Positions 49,600-58,587 of a stretch of 64,000 nucleotides of DNA are shown piece by piece; within the stretch, counting starts at the first letter, position 1, and the number at the start of each line of letters is the position of its first letter. Source of the DNA: Meghimatium bilineatum (taxonomy: Eukaryota > Mollusca > Gastropoda > Stylommatophora > Philomycidae). The stretch covers positions 41,970,181 through 42,034,180 of the forward strand of contig CM067309.1 in assembly GCA_034231615.1 (NCBI GenBank), given 5' to 3'. A program made the translations under genes and the position numbers. The notes under the pieces are model-generated. The model worked only from the letters and a program-made list of their open reading frames with translations, was not told the origin of the DNA and did no database searches.

Positions 49600-49828
49600 T
49601 TTTCAAACAGTGTGACAACGATTACACTCACGAAGACTTCAGCTCAGATGCACGCACTCCGTTAGCACCGGCGAAGATCTTAATGAGTGGACCTCCTGGT
49701 CAGAGAATAACAACACATCACCACACAATCTCCTAAATGAAAACAACGAATATATCCATTGTTCAAGTGAAACTGTTGGTGACAAACAAAAACACTTGCG
49801 TTGCTATCCACCATTTTGACCGGAAGTC

Positions 49829-49839
49829 TAATACCTGAT
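49829..49839. repeat. Target-site duplication of the intron 2 LINE, 5' side
   Basis: The sequence taatacctgat matches 46021-46031. It also forms the beginning of a 41-bp tandem unit that continues to 49996, so the LINE landed at the edge of that array or the array grew afterwards. Confidence 0.85.
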
Positions 49840-49996
49840 TTAACAAAGAAATAATAGCGTTAATCTGTTAATTACCTGATTTAACAAAGAAATAATAGCA
49901 TTAATCTGTTAATTACCTGATTTAACAAAGAAATAATAGCGTTAATCTGTTAATTACCTGATTTAACAAAGAAATAATAGCGTTAATCTGTTAATT
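49830..49996. repeat. 41-bp tandem repeat, 4 copies, next to the LINE
   Basis: The unit contains acctgatttaacaaagaaat (49833, 49874 and on). Confidence 0.93.
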
Positions 49997-50584
49997 GAAA
50001 AACAAACAGGGATATATGAGCATGATACCACAGTACGGCCCAGCTTCCATGTATACCACTTCTCCATTCTTCGCAATACTTTCACAGATGACAAGAACAT
50101 AGACTATTAAGGTCGGTAATCACAGTTAAACTACGACCTAAAGTCTATATGACCTCTCTAGTTTATAGATACCGCCCACTCGGACAGACAAAAACTGTTT
50201 CAGACGCCAGCAAGCATTTCCAGAGGCGGATTTAGTAATTGCCCTCGTAAATGGAATCCTAGTTAATAATTAATGTGGTATAGTGTCATAGAATCCGCTC
50301 TCATAATGAACGCAATTTGCTCAATACAACATGCCCCGAGTCCAGCAATACAACAAGAAGAAACCGCTGAATGCCCAGATTACACAGTTGAGCGCACACA
50401 TCCATTTGTTTTAACAAGGATAACAGTAGTTCATGTGTACTGTGCTGTCAGTTAATTAGACGAGTCATAGGTTCACAGTGTGTTAACCTATCGTATTTAC
50501 TTCCAACAGTAACAGTACTGATGTAGCGTTTTATGGGCTATCGTTCCTATATACAGAGTGTTTGTACACTCTCACTACACTTTA
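49997..50584. other. Kv intron 2 sequence without recognised feature
   Basis: No array or credible exon. Confidence 0.4.
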
Positions 50585-50990
50585 TAATTAGATTCAAGTA
50601 GGAAGCGAGAGGATAAATTTTAAAACAAACTTGAGAAGAACGTGAATTGAACCAGTCCGTTCTGACGACACCACATCGCCTGGCATTAAGAGAGACCGGT
50701 TTTTTCTCCATGTTTACAAGAAGACCTATTGGCATTGTAGAACTAATACGGATGTTATATGTTATACGTATGTTACTGATGATACTTCAATACTTATACG
50801 GGATGTTCGTTGTTGTTGTAATAGTCTTTTTCTCCATTAGTCCGTTCTCAGTTACTTGAGTACACAGTTTGAATTTCTTGACAAAATCGCATCTTTTTTG
50901 TTGGAGGTGCGGTTGGGCACGGAAAACCCCGTTTACTCTTGTTTCCAGGCGATTTGGTGCCGTCAGAACGGACTGGTTCAAATCCCATTG
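50585..50990. repeat. Dispersed element with 38-bp inverted repeats (Kv intron 2)
   Basis: 50646-50683 (attgaaccagtccgttctga...) and 50945-50983 are inverted repeats with few mismatches. The block attcaagtaggaagcgagag, the cggatgttatatgtt region and gttgttgttgtaatagtctt are shared in order with 19970-20240. It is possibly a MITE-like element. Confidence 0.5.
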
Positions 50991-51451
50991 GTCTCAAGAA
51001 TTTTTATAAGTAGAACAAATTTGCAAACAAATGATGACGTCACATGATGTCACCAGAGAATGTGCACACAAAATAAGTCATTAGTAAAACAAGAGTTACT
51101 GGTCCAGCCCTTTTTTTGGTGAGGCTGGACAGAACAAATGCATTTTCATTATAACAGGTATTGGAAATGTTCACCACGGATTCAAAAACATTACTGCACG
51201 AGTCTCTACATATTGTCAAAATTATTTCTTCCGATAAAACCATTCTGTTATGCGTGCAAAGAATTACGGTAGCCATTCACTGCATATTGCTTCACTATGG
51301 AACATGGAGCACATTTTGTGATGACGTCATATAAGTTATTTTTCAAATGTTCTCTTCATACACAGTATAGTCACACTTTACACACACTCTGTATATACAT
51401 ATATGCGACATGTCAGTCATACCTGTGAATAATTATTATTTATTTCACCAG
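50991..51451. other. Kv intron 2, 3' part
   Basis: No array or element; ends in the exon 3 acceptor. Confidence 0.45.
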
Positions 51452-51547
51452 ACAAACCAAGTGGACTCAGATGGATCTTGCTGGAGTAGATGGAAGTCTA
51501 TCATTTGGACATTTCTGCAGGATCCAGGCTCCTCCAAGAAAGCCAAG
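51452..51547 (+). CDS. Kv channel coding exon 3: T1-S1 linker
   Basis: This is a short exon of 32 codons, phase 0 at both ends, with acceptor tttatttcaccag and donor AAG|GTATGA. It encodes WKSIIWTFLQDPGSSKKAK at its end, matching the conserved stretch just before S1 in Kv channels (aromatic, then D/E-P-x-S-S-x-x-A-K/R). It joins in frame to the S1 segment of exon 4. Because it is small, the call depends on this motif and on phase agreement with both neighbours. A copy of the dispersed repeat family starts about 50 bp downstream in intron 3, which is 3,650 bp long. Confidence 0.85.
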
Positions 51548-51596
51548 GTATGATGATTGGATAACACCTGCTGTAAGAAATCCTGCCCGCAATGCC

Positions 51597-51885
51597 GTCT
51601 TCTTCTTCGTTGTTCATTCTCAAACTCCCGCTGAATCTCTTTTGTAGCACGACAATGGTTCTACTAGATTTCATTCTCAAACTCCCGCTGGATCTCTCTT
51701 GTAGCAGGACAATGTTCCTACTAGATTTCATTCTCAAACTCCCGCTGAATCTCTCTTGTAGCAGGACGATACTCGCACTAGATTTCCAGCAGGATGTAGT
51801 CCAGATAATTGAAATGCGTTGTGTCCCTGTTTTATTTGCGCCAATGACCCGACGTACCCGTTTTCGGTGGCCAATGTCATGATTT
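51597..51885 (+). repeat. Dispersed repeat family D copy with internal 57-bp triplication (Kv intron 3)
   Basis: The 57-bp block starting ttcattctcaaactcccgct occurs at 51613, 51670 and 51727, then the copy continues normally through ccagcaggatgtagtccaga to gacccgacgtacccgttttc. Confidence 0.75.
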
Positions 51886-51914
51886 TTCGCAATTTCATAG
51901 CGTATTTAAAGATA

Positions 51915-52195
51915 CCAGGTAAATGCAGACCTGCTTAATCAATAACATAAGAAACAGACAATCTCCATTTTTTAGCCACTTGATGAGACAGGCAGGTTTG
52001 GAGAACATAGACATAACACACAAGATTGAAGGAAACAGAGACAGAGGGCGACAACGTGAGAAAATATTAGACAGTTTGACAACCTGGCACGGCAGGGAAA
52101 CAACAACGATCATGATACATAATACTGTGGACAGAGAGCTGTGGAGAGCCATGAACGCCTACGGCAGCCGGCATGGCACCTGATGCTGATAATTA
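51915..52195 (+). mobile_element. LINE 3' end (TVDREL subfamily), Kv intron 3
   Basis: The frame is open for 86 codons: LINNIRNRQSPFFSHLMRQA, then RDRGRQREKILDSLTTWHG, NTVDRELWRAMNAYGSRHGT and stop, with a gatgctgat tail. A near-identical end is present at 58390-58587. Confidence 0.8.
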
Positions 52196-52463
52196 TATGC
52201 ACACGTCCAAAGATTGAAAAACGATTATTGCAGCTCAAAGAGACTTCCTAAATAACATCGTTAGAACCCCCCCCCCCCTTTTTTTTTGCCACGAGCAAAA
52301 TGTTTAAACTGGACGGACATGCTAAAAGTGGTGTCCACTTATGGATTAGGAAATATACTTAGTAATAATTTTAGTTCAACACAATAAAATCAGTGGTGAG
52401 AGCAGCACAAGATGTGCATAATAAAAGTGGTAAACATAGTAAGAATATACAAATAATAGTGTG

Positions 52464-53050
52464 TCATGTGACGTATTCCTTCCAGAACGTTATCTTCCCA
52501 ATGAACTCTCTGAACCTCTCTCTGTCTTGGGCGATGTGGCTTGCATTTTCTAGCGATGTATTCATATTATCTTTAATGTCGTCAGTCCATCGTCGTCTTG
52601 GTCTGCCCCTTCTCTTCTTCCCAGGTACTCTTCCCTCCATTATTTGTCTTTCTAAACAGTTATGTCTCTTTATATGACCAAACAGGCGTAGTTTTCTTTT
52701 TGTTATTGTGTTTAGTAACCAACACTCTGGAATATTCAATGTGTTTATAATATCAGAGTTTCTGATTTTATCCTTCCATGATATTCTAAGTATCTTCCTG
52801 TAGCATTTCAGCTCGAAGGCGTTGATCTTCTTTGCCACTGTTTTACTTAGAGTCCATGTTTCACAGCCGTATGTTGCAACCGGAAAAATAAAAGTTCGTA
52901 ACATTAGCACTTTCGTTTCTATTTTGTTGTTTTTCCATATGTTTTTCAGCCGTGTTATTTTGCAATATGCCATTGCCAATCTCTTCCTTATTTCTGCCAT
53001 GCAGTCTCCTGCACCGTTGATGTTTGCTCCTAAACAAATAATAGAAGTGG
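52464..53050 (-). mobile_element. LINE 3' end (WKEYVT subfamily), open frame, Kv intron 3
   Basis: A 178-codon minus-strand frame reads MAEIRKRLAMAYCKITRLKN, FPVATYGCETWTLSKTVAKK, LRLFGHIKRHNCLERQIMEG, KKRRGRPRRRWTDDIKDN and ends TFWKEYVT. It has no stops or shifts, so it is one of the younger fragments. It is 5' truncated. Confidence 0.85.
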
Positions 53051-53159
53051 TAATATTGATATTTTGTTTGTCCGCCCTCCTCCTCCTCTCAAAAAAGCTT
53101 ATTACTCGCCTTACTATACGAGTTTACCATTTAAGTTCGTCGTTTTATTTCGTACTTTT

Positions 53160-53235
53160 TCAGCCTGATGAACACACTTTAGCCCAAACGCACTACTTCA
53201 GTCGGATTGAGACACTTTAGCTCAAACGTTGTCTT
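53160..53235 (+). repeat. Hammerhead-ribozyme-like or Penelope-type relic
   Basis: cctgatgaacacactttagc then ccaaacgc, followed by a similar second block with cacactttagctcaaacgtt. The cctgatga...aaac spacing recalls hammerhead cores, but the GAAA is lost. Confidence 0.25.
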
Positions 53236-53682
53236 TCTATGTGATGCGGTATTAGACTCTCGTATTTACTATTGCCAACACTTTAATTTACCTTTCTTTC
53301 GTTTATTCTCATATTTGCCCTGTTTTACCGCAGCCCATATATACCCAGCATGTTGGCTGCTCACCAAGAGTGCCAAATAGTTGAAATTAATTATAACCAA
53401 ATTGCAGGTAACAAATGGCGATACAAATGGCCGAACACATGGCTATTAACTTGTAATACATTTATAACTAGATTCTAATTAATTCGTACTTTGTCTGATA
53501 ATACTCGCAATTGTCTGTTCTTTTTTAATTTTATTCGTATCTTGGTGTACTTGATTTCCTTTGGCTTTCTCTTCTTATCTACCCTCTACTTTATTATATA
53601 CTTTTATCAACTCTCGTGTTTTCTTACTATTGTATATTTCTGTTTGTGTAGTATTGGATTTGTGCTGTTTGTTTTGTTTTTG

Positions 53683-53720
53683 TCCTGATGAAGAGTATGT
53701 TGTCGAAACGTAGTCTGTCT
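53683..53720 (+). ncRNA. Hammerhead-ribozyme-like motif, probably degenerate
   Basis: cctgatgaagagtatgttgt followed by cgaaacgtagtc has the CUGAUGA and GAAA core and a minimal stem III closing on GUC (GAAAC-GUA-GUC), as described for Penelope-like elements. Stems I and II pair poorly, so activity is doubtful. Confidence 0.35.
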
Positions 53721-53989
53721 TTGATGGTTTTTGTTAGTATGTTGTGTACTAAAATACCGGCAACACTCGTTCCTTATTTCGGACTAATTTATTTAATGTA
53801 GCTGTGTAACTAAGTGCATATTAGGGTGAAAGGTGAAAATATGTGATGAATTCATTTATTATTTTCTGTCGTCGGTTGGTTCATGTGGCTCAAAAAGGGA
53901 GAGAAAAGTAATAATACTGTTACCCGTCATGTATATCGTAGGTGCGTAGTAATAAAGTTGTGGGGGGGGGGAGTTAGTTGATCTATGTA

Positions 53990-54170
53990 GGTGTGAATTT
54001 AGATGACCCATGTTGTGGAGTTAACTGAACCATGTAGGAGTTGATTTATCTGATCCATGTAGGGGTGGAGTTAGCTGACCCATGTTGTGGTGAAGTTAGC
54101 AGACCCATGTTGTGGTGGAGTTAGGTGACCCATGCTGTGGTGGAGTTAGCTGACCCATGTAGAAACTCAA
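53990..54170. repeat. Degenerate 28-30-bp tandem repeat, about 6 copies (Kv intron 3)
   Basis: Unit resembles gagttagctgacccatgttg then tggtg. Confidence 0.8.
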
Positions 54171-54467
54171 GTAAGCAAATGTCGTGCTTACGTCGGATAT
54201 GTGAAGTCTAAATCCACATTTATTAAGTCTTAATCCATTATACGACTAATTCCGTTCTCTTATCTACAGCCTGCGAATATTCAGGCGTTTGAGAACGGAG
54301 GAAGGCTATTTTCTGTTGCAATATTTATATTGTAGCATATCTCAACAGAACCGCAAGAACGATCTTGGTTCGATTCCCGTCAGCGTTAAGAATGTTTCCA
54401 TATTTTTTATGTGCGATATGTATTATCAAATGATATGCAAAATGAAATCTATTTAAATCCGACTATA

Positions 54468-54620
54468 TGGCGGCATGATACAGAGGGCGTATGTGAGAGC
54501 TAAGTTACAGGGTTCGAATCCCACTGCAGGCAATTGTGACTCCGGACCGTTTAGAAAGCGATGACATGCTATTGATTCCCTTGAAAATCACTACAGCCAA
54601 AAAAATTATGGGTCCATGGT
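54468..54620 (+). repeat. tRNA-derived SINE-like element, copy 2 (Kv intron 3)
   Basis: It has a perfect B box, ggttcgaatcc, at about 54514, then cactgcaggcaattgtgact, ggaccgtttagaaagcgatg and aaaatcactacagccaaaaa. A tRNA gene is excluded because no acceptor-stem pairing or anticodon arm is evident. Confidence 0.65.
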
Positions 54621-54689
54621 TATCTGCTGAGTATGACACGCTACCATATATATAAATATTATATATACTATATATATATATATATATAT

Positions 54690-54995
54690 CTTCATTATCA
54701 TCATCACGTGCCGTGCCGAATAGCGTTGGCGATCATATTTCTCCATGTACATTGATCTGTCATATATGTCATTTGTTGGTGTCGTCAATCGAAGCCATTT
54801 AGTCAAACTGACCAATATCTTTTCTTTAAGTCTTCCCCTTGATCTTTTCCCTTCTATCTTTCCTGTTGTCACTATATTCTCAATTCCTCCTCTTCTTATT
54901 ATGTGCCCAATAAATTTTGACTGTCTTTCTCTTATATTATCAATAATGTATCTTCTCACATCCATCTTTCGAAGACATTCTTCCTTAGTAGCCTT
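54690..54995 (-). mobile_element. LINE 3' end related to the TVDREL subfamily, Kv intron 3
   Basis: The minus-strand frame reads MDVRRYIIDNIRERQSKFIG, HIIRRGGIENIVTTGKIEGK, RSRGRLKEKILVSLTKWL. The 3' tail (gatgataatg) runs into a TA/TATC microsatellite at 54645-54690. Confidence 0.75.
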
Positions 54996-55054
54996 TGCTG
55001 TCCAAGGAAATATCTTACAGTGTATACTTGTACAAATCTCTACAATATTTATAT

Positions 55055-55175
55055 TACTGCATACATCTTACACATATTGCGTACATCTTACACATATTGC
55101 GTACATCGTACACATATTGCATACATCTTACACATATTGCGTACATCGTACACATATTGCATACATCTTACACAT
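55055..55175. repeat. 20-bp tandem repeat, 6 copies, just before the exon 4 acceptor
   Basis: Unit atacatcttacacatattgc with cttaca/cgtaca and ata/gta variants. It ends about 22 bp before the splice acceptor. Confidence 0.93.
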
Positions 55176-55197
55176 TTTATTCTTTGAATCTCCGCAG

Positions 55198-56463
55198 GCA
55201 TACGCGTGGGTGTCAATCATCTTCGTGTTCGTCTCCATCTTCTCATTCTGTGCCGAAACACACCCTGTGTTCAAAGTCAAAGCCAAAGACATGATTCAGT
55301 ATGCCTCCCTCTATGAGTTCTTCAACGTGCAGTCTGTAGTGTGGGCAGATGTCATCAACTCTAACCGGCAAAACTCAACAGAACAAGCAGGAATACAACA
55401 GGGTGTGCAGACATCGTCAGGAGCAAACGCTTCTCTGAAGAGCATTAGCACAGATAAACCTCGAGCGATCACCAAACGTGCTTCGGGAAAAAACGATTAT
55501 ATGTATAATTGCGATAGTCGTTCAGGAAGTGATGCGCATGACGACGGCGATACGAACCCAGGCCATAAAGACCTACCTCACCCAGTACTTGTTGTTATGG
55601 ATATTATTTGTCTTGTTTTCTTTACTTTGGAATATATAACTCGGTTCGTATGCTCGCCAAGTAAGCTGAACTTTCTACGTGCACTCCAAAACATTGTAGA
55701 TATTTTAGCATTCGCCCCTGATTATATTGAGTTACTTTTTCTGATATTTGATCCTCATCAGAAGGAAGGCGTAGCTATAATGGAGATGCTCTTCATTCTA
55801 CGCATTCTGAGACTGTTCAGAATTTTTCGTCTTATTCGTCATGTTCCAGGGTTATGGATCTTGTTGTATACGTTAAAAGCTAGCTTCAATGAGCTTATGT
55901 TGATGTGTGTGTTTCTTCTCATAGGTATGGTTGTTTTCGCAACTTTAGTTCATTTTGTTGAACCCACAGGAACATTTAATAACATTCCGGTTGGATTTTG
56001 GTGGAGCGTTGTTACCATGACGACAGTAGGGTATGGAGATATGCACCCTCGCACGGCACCAGGTTATATTATTGGGTCATGTTGCGCGGTAGCTGGGTTA
56101 CTCATGATCGCATTCACAGTACCGATTATTGTCAGCAATTTTGTGCTTTACTACACACATGTACAGTACGGTCTCGCCCGGAGAGATAGGGAAACAGATC
56201 GACTGAAGGAGGATGAATCAAGTCCTAAGAGTGGTTACAAACATCAAGGCATTGAAAAAGTGGGATCTAGTAGCTCCCTACATACGGTGAGAAAATATCA
56301 ACATACAACTACAACGACGACAACAACTAGAAACGGAAAGTCGTATATGCATGTAAATAGCAAATCTGACACAGAGTACCCAGCTACAACATCCCAAGCT
56401 TCACCAACACGAGAACCATGTGAAGAAATCACAACATTCGATCTCGCTGAAAGAATTGTCTGA
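55198..56463 (+). CDS. Kv channel coding exon 4: S1-S6, pore and C-terminal tail
   Basis: The exon has 421 codons plus a TGA stop; its acceptor is ctttgaatctccgcag. Numbered from the first codon of exon 1, S1 is about 313-330 (VSIIFVFVSIFSFC), S2 starts near 439 (MDIICLVFFTLEYITRFVC), then S3 (IVDILAFAPDYIELLFLIF). S4 is about 505-527, with arginines at every third position at 55801, 55810, 55819, 55828 and 55837. The selectivity filter TMTTVGYGDM has TVGYGD at 586-591 (56023-56040). S6 ends AFTVPIIVSNF. The protein should be a plasma-membrane, depolarisation-activated potassium channel subunit working as a tetramer. Odd points: the S1-S2 linker is about 108 residues with two N-glycosylation sequons (NST at 55372, NAS at 55426), and the S6 PXP motif reads TVP. 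The roughly 100-residue tail is polar with a threonine run. No frameshift or stop interrupts the exon. The Kv call is certain; Shaw-like subfamily is likely. Confidence 0.95.
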   Translation, partial: AYAWVSIIFVFVSIFSFCAETHPVFKVKAKDMIQYASLYEFFNVQSVVWADVINSNRQNSTEQAGIQQGVQTSSGANASLKSISTDKPRAITKRASGKNDYMYNCDSRSGSDAHDDGDTNPGHKDLPHPVLVVMDIICLVFFTLEYITRFVCSPSKLNFLRALQNIVDILAFAPDYIELLFLIFDPHQKEGVAIMEMLFILRILRLFRIFRLIRHVPGLWILLYTLKASFNELMLMCVFLLIGMVVFATLVHFVEPTGTFNNIPVGFWWSVVTMTTVGYGDMHPRTAPGYIIGSCCAVAGLLMIAFTVPIIVSNFVLYYTHVQYGLARRDRETDRLKEDESSPKSGYKHQGIEKVGSSSSLHTVRKYQHTTTTTTTTRNGKSYMHVNSKSDTEYPATTSQASPTREPCEEITTFDLAERIV

Positions 56464-56525
56464 GGCGATGGTTCTCAAACTAATTCTAAATAACAACATA
56501 TTTAATCAGTCGTACATGAATGTGT

Positions 56526-56531
56526 AATAAA
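56526..56531 (+). promoter_or_regulatory. Candidate poly(A) signal of the Kv gene
   Basis: An AATAAA hexamer lies 62 bp after the channel's stop codon. This would give a very short 3' UTR; AT-rich sequence further on offers other sites, so only the motif is seen and its use is inferred. Confidence 0.4.
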
Positions 56532-56534
56532 TAC

Positions 56535-56915
56535 AATTTTACTAAAGTCGCAGCTTGTTTTTCAACTGATAAATATTCATACAATTATGTAACGTTAGAT
56601 CATGTGACTACAAGACACAATTATTCATCTCCTGATTATGTTTAATTTCATTCAAACGGATTACCCTCTATACAACAACAGCCGACTAGAGATATATGAG
56701 CCTCGAACTGGTGACACCGTTTGGAGCATCCATGATTTTCATTGACTTTTAATTGCTTGACCTAGTCCATTGTGGATTATACAGTCGTATAGACTCATCG
56801 CGGAATCATCCTTTAAAAAAATACGTTACTTGACTTTTAACGTGATTTTCATAGGCTGTCGAAATGACATTTGTACACAGTGATCACTGATATTTAATGA
56901 AAAAGTAATGTAAAC
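56535..56915. other. Sequence downstream of the Kv gene
   Basis: AT-rich; contains two similar stretches around gattttcat(t/a)g.ct but no gene or array. Confidence 0.4.
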
Positions 56916-57075
56916 CGGCGATCTGCCAATGTCAACCGGCGATCAACCAATGTCAACCGGCAATCAGTCAATATCAACAGGCGATCAGCCAATGTCAATC
57001 GCCGGTCATTTAATGAAAACACCAATCAGCTAATGAAAAGCACAGATCTGCCAACGTCAAGCGCCGATCTACCAA
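56916..57075. repeat. Roughly 21-bp degenerate tandem repeat, about 7 copies
   Basis: Unit aatgtcaaccggcgatcagc with variants. Confidence 0.85.
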
Positions 57076-57172
57076 TGAAAAGCAACGACACTGCTCAGTC
57101 AATAACAATGACAACTTTGTCCAAAAGACGTGTTTCCCTACTCGGATGTGCCACTGCACGACAAATTCCTTT

Positions 57173-57250
57173 ACAGAACTAGTATCAGATGACAAGCGTA
57201 AAGCACAAACGACAGAACTAGTATCAGATGACAAGCGTAAAGCACAAACA
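57173..57250. repeat. 39-bp tandem duplication
   Basis: acagaactagtatcagatga at 57173 recurs at 57212. Confidence 0.9.
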
Positions 57251-57580
57251 GTAATGAGTAAATTGTGAATAATGAATACATTTCGCCTTATTAGTCAGTT
57301 ATTTCACAATCTTTCTTAATGCACTTCTATATTTTTTTTAAAACTATCACATTTATACGGGCACTGTACATAAGCTAAGAAACTATGACAATTGAAGACG
57401 ATGCATGTAAAGATGTGTGAAAGGTAAAGTATTTTACGCTGAGAAAATATTTTACGTTGGGAAAGTATTTTACATTGAGTTCATGTTAATTGTTGGAACT
57501 GCAGTTGTAAATATGTTGTTCCTTTGAGGTGCAGTTTTTTTTACAATTTGATTCCGTTGATCCATTTAAGAATAGTTTTA
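57251..57580. other. AT-rich sequence without recognised feature
   Basis: Nothing seen beyond short near-repeats of tattttacgttgggaaagta. Confidence 0.4.
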
Positions 57581-57960
57581 CATGAATCACTGGTTATTGT
57601 TTAAAGTATAGTGTTAACAGTGAATTTAGGTTGATTGAAGTATATTTTTATAGTAAATTTCTTTTAGCTGAAGTATAATTTTTCCAATGATTTTCTGTTG
57701 ACTGAAGTAAAGCTTTTAAAGTGAAGTTCTAATGACTGAAGTATAGACTGTGCATTGCGTTTCTGTTGACTACTTGAAGTATAGACTTTACAGTGAAGTT
57801 TTGTTGACTGTTTGATGTATGATTTACGAGTTTATTACATTAGACTGAAGTATAGTTTTACATGAAGTTTTTATTGACTGTTTAAGGATAGTTTTACATT
57901 AAGTGCATAGTGACTGCATAATTATAGTTTTATATGAAGTTTATATAGACTGTTTTAGTA
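57580..57960. repeat. Degenerate roughly 35-bp tandem repeat
   Basis: Units like ttgactgaagtatagttttac with aagttt spacers, drifting; continues after the LINE insertion at 58588-58640. Confidence 0.75.
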
Positions 57961-57967
57961 TAGTTTG

Positions 57968-58587
57968 CAAGATCATAGTGAATGATATAGTATTAAAACA
58001 GGTCCACCAATTCAAATATCCAGGTACAGTTATAACAGCAGATGGAAGAAGTTCAACAGAAATAAGATGCAGAATAGGACAGGCAAAAACAACATTCAGA
58101 AAAATGAAACATATACTGTGTAATATGACCTTGTCATTAGAGGTGAGAAAGAGAGTTCTGCAGTGCTATATAACCCCTATACTAACATATGGGTGCGAGT
58201 CTTGGACAATAAACAAACTGGAAAGTGGGAGATTGGAGGCAACAGAGATGTGGTTCTACAGAAGAATGCTGAGAATACCATGGACTGCCAGAAAAACTAA
58301 TGTAGAGGTGTTAAAAGAGTTAAATGCGAAACGGACCTTAATCAACAATATAAGAAAAAGGCAATCTTCTTTTTTTTGGCCACTTCATGAGACAGAACAT
58401 AATCACAACAGGCAAGATTGAAGGCACCAGAGACAGAGGGCGACAACGTGAGAACATATTAGACAGTTTGACAACATGGCACGGCAAAGAAACAACAACG
58501 ACTTTGATACATAATACTGTGGACAGAGAGCTGTGGAGAGCCATGACCGTCTACGCCACCCGGCATGGCACCTGATGATGATGATGA
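57968..58587 (+). mobile_element. LINE 3' end (TVDREL subfamily) with candidate target-site duplication
   Basis: It reads QFKYPGTVITADGRSSTEIR, LTYGCESWTINKLESGRLEA, WFYRRMLRIPWTARKTNVEV, shifts frame near 58370, then RDRGRQRENILDSLTTWHG and TVDRELWRAM, with a (GAT)n tail. It is flanked by agtatagtttg at 57957-57967 and 58588-58598. The flanking DNA is itself a degenerate tandem repeat, so the duplication is less certain. Confidence 0.8.

Larger units (their letters stand above)
46032..49828 (-). mobile_element. Nearly complete LINE (APE endonuclease-RT-RNase H, I-superfamily-like) in intron 2 of the Kv gene
   Basis: This 3.8-kb non-LTR retrotransposon lies antisense to the channel gene. It is bounded by an 11-bp direct repeat, taatacctgat, at 46021-46031 and 49829-49839, which I read as the target-site duplication. 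Its 3' end is a short run of TAAC units, and the 5' end begins gacttccggtcaaaatggtg. Order on the minus strand: a 229-bp leader, endonuclease, reverse transcriptase, RNase H, then a 52-bp 3' UTR. RNase H after RT is typical of I, R1, LOA, Nimb and Ingi type lineages and absent from RTE. No ORF1 is present between the leader and the endonuclease. Three frameshifts (near 49385, 49110 and 47335) break the coding sequence, although catalytic residues are largely intact, so this is a young or recently inactivated copy, or one carrying assembly errors. Confidence 0.92.

Noticed and set aside
54505-54530. tRNA gene at the perfect B box
   Set aside because: No cloverleaf or acceptor stem, and the sequence belongs to a three-copy SINE-like family.
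54745-55197. Extension of the last Kv exon upstream to the ATG at 54745
   Set aside because: The frame runs through an antisense LINE fragment and a 20-bp array before a good acceptor at 55197; the S1 join with exon 3 fits instead.
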